From assembly GCA_014155875.1 (NCBI GenBank), contig JACEFZ010021371.1:992001-1056000 (forward strand): DNA of 64,000 bases, in the 5' to 3' direction. A model generated the notes under the pieces. It worked only from the letters and a program-made list of their open reading frames with translations, was not told the origin of the DNA and searched no databases. A program made the translations under genes and the position numbers. The DNA comes from Cepaea nemoralis (lineage: Eukaryota; Mollusca; Gastropoda; Stylommatophora; Helicidae). Positions 10,393 through 22,300 of this stretch are shown piece by piece; position 1 is the first letter of the stretch, and each line of letters starts with the position of its first letter.

Positions 10393-11140
10393 AGCCAGTT
10401 AGAATAATAATAATAAAAATATTTAACCGAAATATACGAATGGCAGGAATATACAATACTTCTTCCATATCCATGCATTTCTTCACATATTTTTTCTTGT
10501 AATATCAGGAATTTTATCACAACAATGACGTCTGATTTCTCTGTTGTTCTGACAACTTTTTGAAGCAACAGTTCTAGCTAATAGTGTATGTTGCGCGGTG
10601 CACAGTAACGGGAGAATGCAAGGTGGCACGGTAACTATCGCCACATGAATATTACATTTTCCTAGAGATAGGCAAATGTGAAGAAACATGATCTCCCACG
10701 CCGATTGACAAGGCACTCGATGACCACGCTGTATTATATGTGTAGAAATATGTAAGTAGGAACATGTATACTGTAAACAAGTTAAAACAGTTAACAATAA
10801 TACACAATTTCAAGATTAGAGCTGTTAGCAGTCTTTAATGTGCCATAATTACACAATTCACAAGCACCCCATTGCGTCTACATTTTCAGGCCTGCATTCC
10901 TTTATCTTCGTTTAGCAATATGGCTAAGAGGTACTTAAGAGCCAAAAACTGTATTTCGCCTATGTACACAGGTGTTTGTGGAAGAAGCAATCTCTTCACA
11001 GCTCAGGCGAGCAGGATTATAGTAACTGTAGCCATCTCGTAAGCATGATGAGACCAAAAGATCTCCAGATGCACAGACCACATAGCTGTGGAATAAGGAA
11101 TTAATCATCTTCAAATACAATTCATAAAGCATTAACACAC
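10393..11140. other. Unassigned AT-rich stretch
   Basis: No recognised gene, RNA or repeat. The minus-strand open frames (for example 10483-10797 and 10935-11144) have no domain signature or initiation context that I can support. Confidence 0.3.
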
Positions 11141-11144
11141 ACAT

Positions 11145-11600
11145 ACCGGGTGTAGAACAAATTTGAAAAATGATGTCATAAAAAATAAACTAACATATTC
11201 ATTAAATTAGTTACAATAGTCACTGCTATGGTCTAACACTGTTTTGGGGAGGCTGGAAAGTACCAACGAAGTATTCATTATAACGTGCGTTGGAAATGTC
11301 CAAACGGGCTTCAAAACATGATTGTAAACGTCTCTTAATATTGTAAAATACCTTCTGCAAAGTGTCTGTTGTTATTTCTTCCATTGATAACGCCATTCTA
11401 TTTGGAGTGCAAAGAATTACTCCAGCAGACGACAGCCATTCGCTGTATATTGCTTCACGATGGAATGTGGAGAATATTTTTTTGATGACATCATGCACTT
11501 CATTTTTCATATTTGTTCTACATACAAAGTGACTGGGAACTTTACAAACACCCCATAGAATTGCATGTGGACATACATTGTTTACGTTTTTAAAGACGGC
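11145..11600 (-). pseudogene. Tc1/mariner-type transposase C-terminal fragment (tentative)
   Basis: A 94-codon minus-strand frame (11510-11226) contains LQKVFYNIKRRLQSCFEA followed by a short tail. This resembles the C-terminal helix of Tc1/mariner-superfamily transposases found after the last catalytic aspartate. The flanks TGTAGAACAAATTTGAAA (11151) and its rough complement CATATTTGTTCTACATA (11508) could be degraded inverted repeats around this fragment. No catalytic residues remain. The assignment rests on pattern resemblance only. Confidence 0.4.
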
Positions 11601-12097
11601 AATAGCTCATTTATATGCCAATCTGCCATGTAGCGTAGAAGGCAAAGGATAGTGATCTAGAATAAGATACGGAAATTGTGGCAAACAGAACATGAAGAGT
11701 TAACTAAGAAGCGATATTACGTAAGTTGCTATATGACATCACAGCGTACTACGGCACTAACATTAGTTAGGTTTTGCGATGATCATGGAGACGGGCTGAC
11801 AAGATAACAACACCGAAATATTAACGCAAATATCCAATAGAAGGACGTAGAAAACATGCAATCTAGTACTCTAGGAAGATAAAGAAGCAAGGGCACAGTC
11901 TGCATTACGGAGAACGATCGGAAGATGCAGGTTTAACGCAGAGAAGGTGAGGAAAGTATACCGCATCAGAACTTGTCGATTGAGTGTTAGACAGAGGTCA
12001 TGGCGTCAGCACACACATAGCTCGGCGTAAGTAATACTGTAACAGGATGGAATCGGACGCGACAGTTAATATCGAATATTTAATTTAAATTAAATTT
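11601..12097. other. Unassigned non-coding stretch
   Basis: I see no gene or recognisable repeat here. Confidence 0.3.
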
Positions 12098-12306
12098 TGT
12101 TGAGTATCCCTTACGGGACGTTGCAGTCAACACCAGCATTTTCAGCTGCTGGTGATGTACTAGGCAAGTGTTACGTTCAGTAGTTTGCCATTGCTTTCTG
12201 AACGACCGGCCCTTATACCTTTTTCGAAAAAACCCAGCACCGCTGTGTTTCGTACCCGGGTATATAGGCTCACAAACCGCGTTCGCAAGCCCTTAGCCAC
12301 AGAGAC
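12098..12306 (-). mobile_element. tRNA-derived SINE, family A (minus)
   Basis: On the plus map it runs from GTATCCCTTACGGGACGTTG (the 3' tail side) through CGTTCAGTAGTTTGCCATTG to a degenerate tRNA-like head (GCCCTTAGCCACAGAGAC). The B-box region has decayed (TGTTTCGTACCCGG on the plus map). It shares body sequence with the copies at 2787, 35278 and 38607. Confidence 0.65.
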
Positions 12307-12599
12307 TTACATCAAATATTTACCTATGATTATTTATTATATTTCACCGGCCCTCCCATCAACATGGGAACGGTGACATTGTTACACTGTCCGGACGATT
12401 GCCACCAATAAAGTTATGTTCGACGTAGAATGCCAGTGTTGCTGAACTCATTTTCGTTGATATTGATTTTGGCTTCTGTTGTTCTGCGATGTTGTTTGAC
12501 TGGACGGCGAGCGTAATATAATTAAGAAAGAAACATAGCACAATCTTTACTGAATTTATCACAGTTTTGAGGTGTCCAACAATCCTGGCATCAGAGGAA

Positions 12600-13520
12600 A
12601 GCCACAGCATGCTCCAACATATAGATCACCTGATCAGCTGGTGCTGGATGAGCTGCTAGCCTAAGAAATCAAGAAGCACGCCCGTCGCTAAGGACACCGT
12701 AGCGACATCCGCGTTCATGATGGCCGACCAGACGATCTCCCCATTGATATTAGATAGCTAGTTAGTCGACAGATCATCCTCATTGCACATCGAACCATTC
12801 ATCCCATAAGTGCTCGGATCCCCTCCTCAGGAAATCCCGCAGCGTATAGCGGCTAACGACACCAGTCTGTGTTGGTTTATCAATCTTATTTGGCTTCCTG
12901 CGTGGTGTTCTTGTTTGGCCACCCCTCTTTTAATTTGCTGTTCTCGCAGTCTGGCCATGGTTGTAGATTCACAGTCATCACTTGGTTCACGCAAAAGTCT
13001 TACTTCACGTAGAGCATTCAGAATGTCAGCCTGGTCCATGGCGCGTCCGCCCTCCACGGTAGCGTTACCTGCGAGCTTGTCAGCCCGCTCATTTCCTTGT
13101 ACTCCTGCATGCCCTGGCACGAAGATGAAACTAATCTTTGCCAGCAGAGACCGCTCCAGAGACAGCAACCATTCTCTTCGGATCGACCTCTCCTCTATCC
13201 TCTTGATCATGTTCATTGAGTCACTAAGGAAACATGCCCTAGTGAATGTCTGTGGCTCGAGCCATGTTATTGCTTTATTTACTGCCATGACTTCTATAGT
13301 CAGGCTACTTGTGGTTTCAGTGAAAGCACCAGAGTCCTCCTTCACAATTCTCCATCCGGCCCGAGCCTAAAGGTCCATGAGCTTCTCACATGTCGGACGA
13401 CCGACCCATCTGTGTAGATGACAGCATCACCGTCTAGCGAATTCTCGAAAATCAACGCTTGTACTTCAACCTCCACAGCAGCCGGATTTTCTTGTCTGCA
13501 TTTTCTATCTAGTTGGAAAC
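12600..13520 (-). pseudogene. LINE RNase H fragment
   Basis: A minus-strand frame of about 172 codons (13345-12827) has TETTSSLTIEVMAVNKAI (second catalytic E region), LSDSMNMI (third acidic residue) and FVPGHAGVQGNERADKLAG (fourth motif). A frameshifted upstream part near 13425-13395 encodes the first motif, VIYTDGSV. It is the same LINE family as 5500-7630 but a separate, 5'-truncated copy. The 3' part overlaps sequence related to 10118-10392. Confidence 0.75.
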
Positions 13521-13904
13521 AAACTGAAAAGGATGTTCCGTAAAAAAAATCCGCATATTGTAAGATGTCTCTTTGACGAACAACAAAGCCAAATTTATTA
13601 GTGCTATGAAACCTCCGCTTGCCTTTTGAATTCTTAAATTATCTACATCTATTTCCCAAACTTGTCTATACTTTTCTATGTGTATGATTCTATCTCTGAA
13701 GCGAGGCTTACCAATAAAATTGGTTTATCATTTGCTTAATCTATTCTCAATGTCTTTATCTTTCCTCTATGCATTTTTAGATTTAACTGTTCCGCCTTCC
13801 CATCAAGTATGTTTAATTGATCTTGCATGTGATTTCTTGTGTGGGCAGGAAACGAAATCTAGACCATCATGTGGCCTGTTTGAGTCAAGTGAATTTCATG
13901 TCTG

Positions 13905-14135
13905 GTCACTCATCACCATTATCATGTGTAATGCCGGTAAGCGTTGGCGGTCATGTTTTGCAATCTCACTCGATCACCAGAGTGGTGGGTCAGCTCAGTG
14001 TTCTTGTCTCGACCATATAAGGTGGCCAAGCCATCCAGGTATTTACTTCGCTGCCCTCCTCTTGTTCTCTTCCCTTCGATCTTGCCAGTTGTCACCAAGT
14101 TCTCCAATTTATTTCTTCTCATAACGTGACCAAAA
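13905..14135 (-). pseudogene. LINE C-terminal fragment (RTE-like)
   Basis: Minus-strand translation begins MRRNKLENLVTTGKIEGKR and ends LTHHSGDRVRLQNMTANAYR. It is collinear with residues near the C-terminus of the plus-strand copy at 42340-42540. The remainder of the protein is absent or too decayed on this side. Confidence 0.65.
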
Positions 14136-14159
14136 ACTGGTAGTAACTGCTGTCATCAT

Positions 14160-14710
14160 GATACAGTCAACTGTCAGAAAGAATAATAAAAGTGACAAAA
14201 GGCATATTTGCGGTACCGTGTTCATATTTCGAACGTATCCATTAGTTTGTCATAGTGCACTTCCTGTCCCCATATGTTGCGTTGTTAAGTTTTTGATCTT
14301 CTGTGGGATTCCATTGTACCTCATCAATTTCCAAGGAGATTTCATAACAATACCGCCAAAAGCCGTTTCATAGACCACAAATCCGACATAACGTGGTGAT
14401 CTCGTTTCAGTGTTTGCTCTATTATTACGCCAATATGGCTATCTGATAATCTATTTGGTGGGAAGCCGGCATGTTCATCCTTAGCTCTCAGTTTGTCCAT
14501 GGCGCCCATCAAACTCTCCGAAAAATGCAGATTAACGTTATTCCAGGAAGTGACAAGAACATTTTCTCTTTATAATTTCTACACTCCCGCAGGTTTAGTT
14601 TCTAAGGCAACGGCACCAGAAATCCGCCTCTCCAGTATTTCTTCAGTCCTCCATGTTCTTCTGCACAATTACTCGTCGCCCACCCCGCTTCGCTATCTGA
14701 AGAGCGTTAA
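14160..14710 (-). pseudogene. Degenerate LINE reverse transcriptase
   Basis: Pieces of a reverse transcriptase can be read on the minus strand across frameshifts: EHAGFPPNRLSDSHI (a finger motif), a palm-like stretch, then LMRYNGIPQKIKNLTTQHMG, which corresponds to the conserved WKIMRYYGIP block. No ADD catalytic box is recoverable. Together with 13905-14135 it may be one old insertion. Confidence 0.5.
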
Positions 14711-14894
14711 ATTCAATGCCCTGTGTGCCTAAATCAAAGATATGAAGATTGGTACCTATAATTGAAAGCCAATTGACACTTGGCAATGGCAATTTGTATG
14801 TGGATGTACCACTTACTGTATTAACATTGAACAGAGGAGCTGAATAAAGAAAATATGTTCTTTCGGCTGTTGGGAAACTGTAGCAAGACAACAA

Positions 14895-14944
14895 TGCCAA
14901 CAGGAACAACGACAACAGCAACAACAGTAACAACAACGACGACG

Positions 14945-14975
<31 letters not shown>

Positions 14976-14976
14976 T

Positions 14977-15016
<40 letters not shown>

Positions 15017-15050
15017 TCAACAACAACAGCAACAACAACGACAAGAAGAA
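14895..15050. repeat. (CAA/CAG)n compound microsatellite
   Basis: An interrupted trinucleotide array of CAA, CAG and ACG units. The long Leu/Ala/Val/Thr homopolymeric frames on both strands come from this array. Confidence 0.95.
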
Positions 15051-15191
15051 AGGTAAACATGCCAGGAGATTTTTGGTTTACCCCAGGAATTGCTTTTGTT
15101 TTGTTTGCATATATTATCCATCATCACGATCCCGTATTGTTTTAGGTCACTTTATAGGGTATCAAAGACAAATTACCCTTAATTTCATTGT

Positions 15192-15194
15192 GTA

Positions 15195-15262
<68 letters not shown>
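15192..15262. repeat. (TG)n microsatellite
   Basis: A TG dinucleotide tract with one CA interruption near its middle. Confidence 0.95.
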
Positions 15263-15266
<4 letters not shown>

Positions 15267-15269
15267 GGA

Positions 15270-15720
15270 ACCTTTTCCCCATGCTATCATTTGGAGGGTT
15301 TGCTAGACCCATATGTTTCTGCCAAGCGGCACTAGATCGGCGGGTTGTGGTCAGCTACAAGCCTGATTCATAACTTCCCAGGAAAGGTGGCACTCGGTAG
15401 AAAATTACCAAAGAGGAAAAATTGAGAATTATACCTGTCACAATTTTCATTCACCCAGTCCGGATAGATGAAGACCCTTGTCATGTTAGGACACATGTAA
15501 GATCTGAGGCAGTCTGTTAAAATAGAATAATTCATGATCAAACACATTATACTTTACATAATTGCTCATAATAAAATCCAGAAAGTGGCGAGAGTAAACC
15601 CTTGTTTTCCTGATAACTATGATGTGGGCAGCAATGAATGCAAACATGTTCGGACGTCACTTCTTAACATAGAGCCGTGTGCAACAGTGCTATGAATGTC
15701 ATTGCTGTTTTATACGCACA
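15270..15720. other. Unassigned non-coding stretch
   Basis: No gene or recognised repeat. Confidence 0.3.
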
Positions 15721-15726
15721 GTTTTC

Positions 15727-15830
15727 TTATAGACAGATAGATCAGACAGACAGGCAGACGGACGACAGACAGACACGTAGGCAGGCTGGCAGATAGACAG
15801 ACAGGCAGGCAGACAGTGCCAGTTGGAGAT
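15727..15830. repeat. Degenerate (GACA)n/(GGCA)n microsatellite
   Basis: An imperfect tetranucleotide array with GACA, GATA, GGCA and GACG units. It resembles the composite array 400 bases further on. Confidence 0.85.
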
Positions 15831-15839
15831 AGACACAGA

Positions 15840-16200
15840 GGTGAATATTATTGTGCACTTACTGTCTGGTGGTGAAGCCTGTCTTTTGGAACGGGAAGTG
15901 AATGTCCGTACTGTAACACCTGGGTGAAATAAATACTGTATTAACGGAATGTTATATTCAGTGGCTTAAACATGTTCAATACAAAGATTCTTGGCATCTA
16001 ACTTACATCCTTGAAAGGTTATTACGTTTGGTATTTGATGGTGAACAATCTTCAAATGATTCGCTCATTCTTTACATATATATTCTGTTGTCGTTGGCCA
16101 GTCTCAATTATTTATTCTTTAGTAGAATAGCAACGTTTTACTTTAATGTTTTCAGTATGAAAAAGCAAACATTTCGTATAATGTGCCAGCTTAGGTCTTA
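15840..16200. other. Unassigned non-coding stretch
   Basis: No gene or recognised repeat. Confidence 0.3.
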
Positions 16201-16221
16201 AATTATTGTTTTGCACAATTT

Positions 16222-16491
<270 letters not shown>

Positions 16492-16502
16492 CACAAGCAT
16501 CT

Positions 16503-16580
16503 TGTAAAGATCTCATATGCTATTGTTGAGTACATTTATCATACGTATCTGGCAAAGATCTCATAGGCTATTTTCAGAGA
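16503..16580 (+). repeat. Outlier copies of the 48-bp minisatellite
   Basis: About one and a half units: GTACATTTATCATACGTATC is followed by TGGCAAAGATCTCATAGGC. These match the monomer of the array at 20797-21203, more than 4 kb away. Confidence 0.8.
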
Positions 16581-16985
16581 TGCATGGGGCGCTGCCGCCT
16601 ATTTATGTAATATCATGGGCGAGCTACCCAATTTGTCATCAAGTGACTGTTTTTTGACACCGGGCTGACAACCAATTTTTCAGACGTGTAATTTAATTCC
16701 AGACTTTCCGTCCTATATGGCAGTAGTCATTGTTTCTCACACTGGTGTTTCTTTTTCGATGACGGTTAAGATCCATCGCACTCCAGATTCCAGAGAGAAA
16801 CTCGGGACATAATCTATGTGGCTGAAATAAAGATTAAGCTAAATACCCAAGAATACAGCTGAGATTGGCTCGTTACTATGTATAATTAGCTAGTCTTGGT
16901 ATCCACGCGGATTTGGAAGGAGAAGGTTAGATGCCTAGATTTATGTCTATTGCTGGACTACTAGGCAGAGCAAATTATCCCCTCT
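16581..16985. other. Unassigned non-coding stretch
   Basis: No gene or recognised repeat. Confidence 0.3.
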
Positions 16986-16988
16986 GAC

Positions 16989-16989
<1 letters not shown>

Positions 16990-17053
<64 letters not shown>

Positions 17054-17054
17054 G

Positions 17055-17142
<88 letters not shown>
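16990..17142. repeat. (CT)n microsatellite with (CTGTCT)n core
   Basis: A CT dinucleotide tract with a short CTGTCT segment in the middle. The Arg/Glu/Asp frame on the minus strand is an artefact. Confidence 0.95.
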
Positions 17143-17155
17143 ACACATACACAAT

Positions 17156-18040
17156 GCACACTTGGAAAATAAAAGATAATGAGTTAAAATAAACTACAAC
17201 TCTTTATTACTATCACAATGAAACAGTGATTATTTTCAGGATGATGATGGTAATGAATAATGTGAATATACATCACCAATGTAATTAAAAACATAATTGC
17301 TGTTGATAGTTGTGGCATGACATCGGACATACGGATGAGATGATGCTTCAATCGACTCCACTAAAGATCCAATAGCTCCAATAGGCTTAGCTGGGATCAG
17401 CTAGGATCACCCGTTCGGTATTCGGAACCACTGTTCCGCCCTGACTCCCTAGAATACCTGGTTCTCTTAGTGAGAGCTAGAAATACATTTTCAAGAATAA
17501 TTCGTTCTAAAGCCTACCCATATACAATTCTATATCTTATATGACTACCACCCACATTCACACACAATAGGATGTCTGGCCGTGTCTCTCTTCCAGCTTT
17601 TATTGCGTTCGCTCTCCTCTTTCTCTCTATTTTTCTCACGCTCTGTAGAGTCGGGAGGACTTTTCCAGTAATCGAACACACCTGTAGTTACATCTCCTGC
17701 CTTCCCTTTTACCGGTCCCGTTATGAGAAATGAAATATCCTAAGTCCATGTCACTCATTCAGACATCCGGTTCTATCCAGCCGCTCCGTCAAAAGTTGTT
17801 TCAGCAGATCAAGTAGTCAGTGGTGTTATTACACGAGTGTCTGATCGCCAGGCTTACGTGCCGGTGATCAGTTTCTGTGTCAGGCCTCAGTGAGTTACGA
17901 TGAACGTTCGTTCATCATGCAACAAATACCCGTTACATATTGTGAGAAATGTCTGAACCACTACACCTCTGCTCCAAACACAACCACGATAGTATCATAT
18001 AACGTTCAAACTGGGGTAACCTTTTACATGTGAAACATAT
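17156..18040 (-). repeat. LTR-like repeat, copy 2
   Basis: The reverse complement aligns to 8129-9037, including GTTCATCGTAACTCACTGAG and AGAAACTGATCAC. An AATAAAGAGTTGTAG poly(A)-type signal lies near 17193-17207 on the minus strand. The TATA-like element of copy 1 is not conserved, so copy 2 is the more decayed. No adjoining pol sequence is visible. Confidence 0.5.
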
Positions 18041-18920
18041 TACAACCTTTGACAATCTGTGATACATTAAAATTGGAGCCTACTAACAGTGATAGACACT
18101 ATGTCTATGACCGCTGCTTATAATAATAAAAATAGCACAACAATTAATCACCCTGGGGTGGCAGAGCTATGTTGAGCATCTACATTAAGTATAACCAGAA
18201 TATACTAAGAAATATTTTTAGCAGCATACGTAAAATGTACATATAAACATAATGTGAACATTTGAATAGCATAATAGTCCTATTTGTTAGTAAGAATGAA
18301 ATAGTAATACAACTATACAGACACATGAGAATGAGTTCTAATTGAAGTAGCAATGAACGTATGCCCGCATCTGTAGTTACAGTGCAGAAGAGTTATTAGA
18401 ATCTATCATTTATAGTACCTTATAAAGCAGCATAAGAATCAGACTTAGGCAAATTTTACATGTAAATCCTTCATACCTGATCCTCCAAATATTCGAGTCT
18501 GATCTGAAACGTTCCCTCCCCGAGCATTTATACAAATATTCTCATCTATGGGTTAACATTGATTTTGCTGATCTGGCGGCGGGTGTTAGCCATGTGTTTT
18601 TCTGGCCCAGCCGTGGTGTTCGCCTGTTAACACCTTGTATGGTTGAGAGTTTCCAGTCAGTCGTAAATTCTCCCTGAGCGACTGCCTGTTCACACCTGTG
18701 ACGGGTTGAACACCCCCATTCAGTCTGACAATATGTTTAATCCGGGGAGTTTTATCACGTAGTAAGTTTACACCCCGTGTCTCTCTTTGCGGGTGAGTCC
18801 CTATCGTGTTCTCATATGGCGTGAAATTGGAGATTAAGACGCTCGTGTTAAACTGCGAGTTTTACAACTCTTTGAAGAAACAGATTGGTTGCGCTTTGTA
18901 GCGTCATATAATTATAAAGC
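18041..18920. other. Unassigned stretch
   Basis: No reading frame or known repeat. It could be upstream or internal sequence of the element that supplied the LTR-like repeat to its left. Confidence 0.3.
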
Positions 18921-19017
18921 ACTAGCTGACGCGACCCGGCTTCGCCCAGTCCTTGGTGGGGAGCATCTCATTTAATTCATATAAGTAGTCATATAAGTTC
19001 CCGTTCCCGTTACCGAC

Positions 19018-19019
19018 TA

Positions 19020-19106
<87 letters not shown>

Positions 19107-19109
19107 GCC

Positions 19110-19187
<78 letters not shown>
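19018..19187. repeat. (CTGT)n microsatellite in Helitron
   Basis: A nearly pure tetranucleotide tract of about 42 units with one CTGC variant, directly inside the Helitron 3' module. Confidence 0.95.
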
Positions 19188-19317
19188 ATCATTTATTGGT
19201 TGCAGTTAGAACAACCTTAGATAAACGAAGACCAACTTACAAAAAGCATTAGAAAGAGCACTTGAAAGATCTTTACATCTTCCCCAACGATTAACTTGGG
19301 TAAATGGAGCAGTGGCA

Positions 19318-20105
19318 GCAGCAGCAGAAGAAGTAGAAAAAGGAGGAGTAGGAGCTGGGAGGAGGAAGAGGGAGGTGGAGGAGGGAGGAGGAGGGAGGAG
19401 TAGGAGGGAGGAAGAGATAGGCGGAGAGAGGAGGAGGAGGGAAGAGGAGGGAGGAGGAAGGAGGAGGAGTAGTAGGGAGGAGGAGGGATTAGGAGGAGGA
19501 GGGAGGAGGAGGGAGGAGGAGGAAGGAGGAGGAAGGAGGAGGATGAGGGAGGAGGAGGAGGCAGGAGGAGGGAGGAGGAGGTGGGAGGAGGAGGGGAGGA
19601 GGAGGGGGAGGAGGAAGAGGGAGGAGGAGGGAGGAGGGGGGAGGAGGGAGGAGGAAGAGGGAGGAGGAAGGAGAAGGAGGAGGAGGGAGAAGGAGGGAGG
19701 AGAAGAACGCAGGAGGAGGAGGGGGAGGAGGAGGGAGGAGGAGGGAGGAGGAGGGAGGAGGAGAGGGAGGAGGAGGGAGATGGAGGAGGAGGAGGAGAGA
19801 GGAGGAGGAGGGAGGAGGCGGAGGGAGAAGGAGGAGGGAGGAGGAGGGAGGAGGAAGAGGGAGAAGGAGGAGGGAGGAGAAGGAGGGGGAGGATGAGGAG
19901 GGAGGATGAGGAGGGAGGAGGAGGAAAAGGGAGGAGGAGGGATGTGGAGGGAGGAGGAGGAGGGAGGAGGAGGAAGGAGGTAGAGGGAGGAGAAGGGAGG
20001 AGGAGGAGAAAGAGGGAAGAGGAGGATGGAGGAGGGAGAGGGAGGAGGGGGAGGGGAAGAGGAAGAGGGTAGGAGGTGGAGGAGGGGAGAGGAGGAGGAG
20101 GAGGA
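19318..20105. repeat. (GGAGGA)n-type polypurine array
   Basis: An irregular array of GGAGGAG and GGAAGAG words, with a purine strand on the plus map. It has strand asymmetry of the kind that can form triplex or H-DNA. A matching array, in pyrimidine orientation, lies at 62578-63415 next to the same unique segment. Confidence 0.9.
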
Positions 20106-20796
20106 ATATAACGCATATGCCTGTAGATTTAATAATGGCTGAAGTTGTTCCATGTCTTCTTAGAGTTGGCGACAGTGTAAAGAAATATAAAATCTTCAAA
20201 CTTGATAGAGATAAGGTAACTATTATTTATTTATTCTTTAAGCATAAAAAGATGAGTTACAATGTTATGCATTATGCATTATTTTTATGAAAACTTTGAA
20301 AATGCCTTAAAGATTGTATCATTATTTATTATAACTCATATGCCGGTACATAACTATAGACAAACAGTTTATAAATCTTTGAAAACGATGCCACAATATG
20401 ACTATAAGGTATACATAAAAGTTATTCCCCTTGAAATACTTTTTACAGAGTTAAGTCCCCTGAGATATATGAAATTATAATGAAAAATGAAAAATGAAAT
20501 AATATTGGGTAAGCAGCCATTTCACACTAAAAAAATATGACAGTTGGCAGCGCTGAAATGAGAGGAAGACGTGTAGAAAATTTCATCTCAATCGGATGGA
20601 CCGTTCGCGAGCGCATAAAGGACAGACATACAGACAGACGGAGATTGCCTTTTATATATAAGATTGAGCGTACATTTCATGTGTCTATGTGCGCAGTCCT
20701 TTATTTTTCTGTATTCCATTCTTCCTTTGTTTTTGTGGAATGAGAGACATTCTGGTGAAATCGCGGCATTCTATGACAGCTATCGTGGCGTACATT

Positions 20797-21203
20797 TTTG
20801 AGACGTATCTGCCAAATATCTTATAGGCTATCTTTGAGTACATTTGTCACACGTATCTGGCAAAGATCTCATAAACTATATTTGAGTACATTTATCACAC
20901 GTATCTGGCAAAGATCTTATAGGCTATCTTTGAGTACATTTGTCACACGTATCCGGCAAAGATCTCATAAACTATATTTGAGTACATTTATCACACGTAT
21001 CTGGCAAAGATCTTATAGGCTATCTTTGAGTACATTTATCACACGTATCTGGCAAAGATCTCATAAACTATATTTGAGTACATTTATCACACGTATCTGG
21101 CAAAGATCTTATAGGCTATCTTTGAGTACATTTATCACACGTATCTGGCAAAGATCTCATAAACTATATTTGAGTACATTTATCACACGTATCTGGCAAA
21201 GAA
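20797..21203 (+). repeat. 48-bp minisatellite with 96-bp dimeric order
   Basis: About 8.4 monomers. The unit begins CACACGTATCTGGCAAAGAT, and two versions alternate: one has CTCATAAACTATATTTGAG, the other CTTATAGGCTATCTTTGAG. Because 48 is a multiple of three, the array stays open in one frame (16-residue period), but there is no sign it is a gene. Confidence 0.9.
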
Positions 21204-21204
21204 G

Positions 21205-21600
21205 GTAAGTACCCCCTTCTCCCTTCCTCATTGGTTTATTCTTCCAGTCGTAATTGTGTTTCTTTGAAATCATGAAAGACGATCGGATAATAAGCTCATG
21301 AGCAGGCCTACATTGAGATATTGCTATTTCCTTGACAAAATCAATTAAAAACTCATTCGATGGTCGCAGGAGTAACGCAATGAAAACATCAACATTTGGT
21401 GTACAATAATCACATTACTGGAGGGGCAAGAGTTATACTTGGCGATGCCAACCCTGTTTATAAATACTATGCAGTTTCTGATGTGGGTCGACTGTCAGTT
21501 TTGATAGTGGTTCTCGACAGTGACCCATTCATGAGAGCTGTGGAAAACCAAGAACGAAAGCTTGGACAACAACAAAAATTAATGTTGAACAACAAATTCA
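21205..21600. other. Unassigned stretch
   Basis: An open plus-strand frame begins at 21396 but runs straight into a trinucleotide array. I see no domain in the unique part and do not call it a gene. Confidence 0.3.
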
Positions 21601-21629
21601 CTTGCGTGGTAGTAACCGTTGCAGTCAGA

Positions 21630-21631
<2 letters not shown>

Positions 21632-21661
<30 letters not shown>

Positions 21662-21732
21662 TCATCATCATCATCATCATCATCATCGTCATCATCATCG
21701 TCATCGTCATCGTCGTCGTCGTCATCGTCATC

Positions 21733-21763
<31 letters not shown>

Positions 21764-21823
21764 GTCATCGTCGTCATCGTCGTCGTCATCGTCATCGTCA
21801 TCAATCATCATCATCATCATCAT
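21632..21823. repeat. (GTC/ATC)n trinucleotide array
   Basis: Interspersed TCG and TCA units over about 190 bases produce the Arg/His/Ser/Ile homopolymer frames. Confidence 0.95.
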
Positions 21824-21879
21824 CTTCCACTTCTGCCGTCAAGTGTCGCTTGGAGGAATAATTTGCGCTCTAGCGCCCG

Positions 21880-22300
21880 GTGGGCGGCACTGGATAGTGT
21901 CATTCCGTGTGATTGTACAATGTCTTTGATGTCATCAGTCCATTTTCTTCTTGGACGTCCTCTTGGTCTCGTCGCAGACGATCTTTGATGTAAGTGATCT
22001 GTGATGGTAATTGATGGTGTTGCATTCTAACGACATGGCCAAACCACTTGATCTTCTGTATTTCAATAAATGTGACACACGGTGTTGATCCCACTATCTG
22101 TCTGATAACAGCATTTCTTACTCGGTCTCGCATTGTTAAGTTGGCAGCTCTTCTCAGGCATCTCATCTCGCAGGTGTTGATTTTGCGAATGTGTGATTTG
22201 GAGAAAGTCCAAGTTTGATATTGGTAGCATAGGGTTGGTGTGAATATGCTGTTTATTATCTGTCGTTTTGCGGACATGGGTATATTTGGATGGTTCAGTT
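21880..22300 (-). pseudogene. LINE C-terminal fragment
   Basis: Minus-strand translation includes QIINSIFTPTLCYQYQTWTF, then TCEMRCLRRAANLTMRDRVRN, and later KWFGHVVRM followed by a basic Asp-rich tail. This is the order found in the C-terminal third of RTE/CR1-type LINE proteins after the reverse transcriptase. The reverse transcriptase itself is missing because a mariner remnant adjoins at 22300. Confidence 0.65.

Larger units (their letters stand above)
18922..20663 (-). mobile_element. Complete Helitron-like element carrying (CTGT)n and polypurine block
   Basis: On the minus strand it starts TCTTATATATAAAAGGCAAT after an A and ends GGGTCGCGTCAGCTAG before a T, so both canonical Helitron ends are present (about 1742 bp). 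The 5' subterminal block GCGCTCGCGAACGGTCCATC matches the other copies. The interior holds an AT-rich segment shared with 3775-3890, a 0.79-kb purine-rich array, and a unique segment (19200-19317) that recurs at 63525-63600. A 170-bp (CTGT)n lies just before the 3' module. No transposase or helicase frame exists. The 315-codon Ser/Pro/Leu frame is the array read through. Confidence 0.75.

Noticed and set aside
19206..20199. Ser/Pro/Leu-rich and Arg/Glu/Gly-rich proteins of 160-315 codons
   Set aside because: They are the (GGAGGA)n array read on both strands within a non-autonomous Helitron.
20798..21208. A 136-codon repeat protein (16-residue period)
   Set aside because: The unit length of 48 bp is a multiple of three, so the frame stays open by chance. 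There is no start context or domain.
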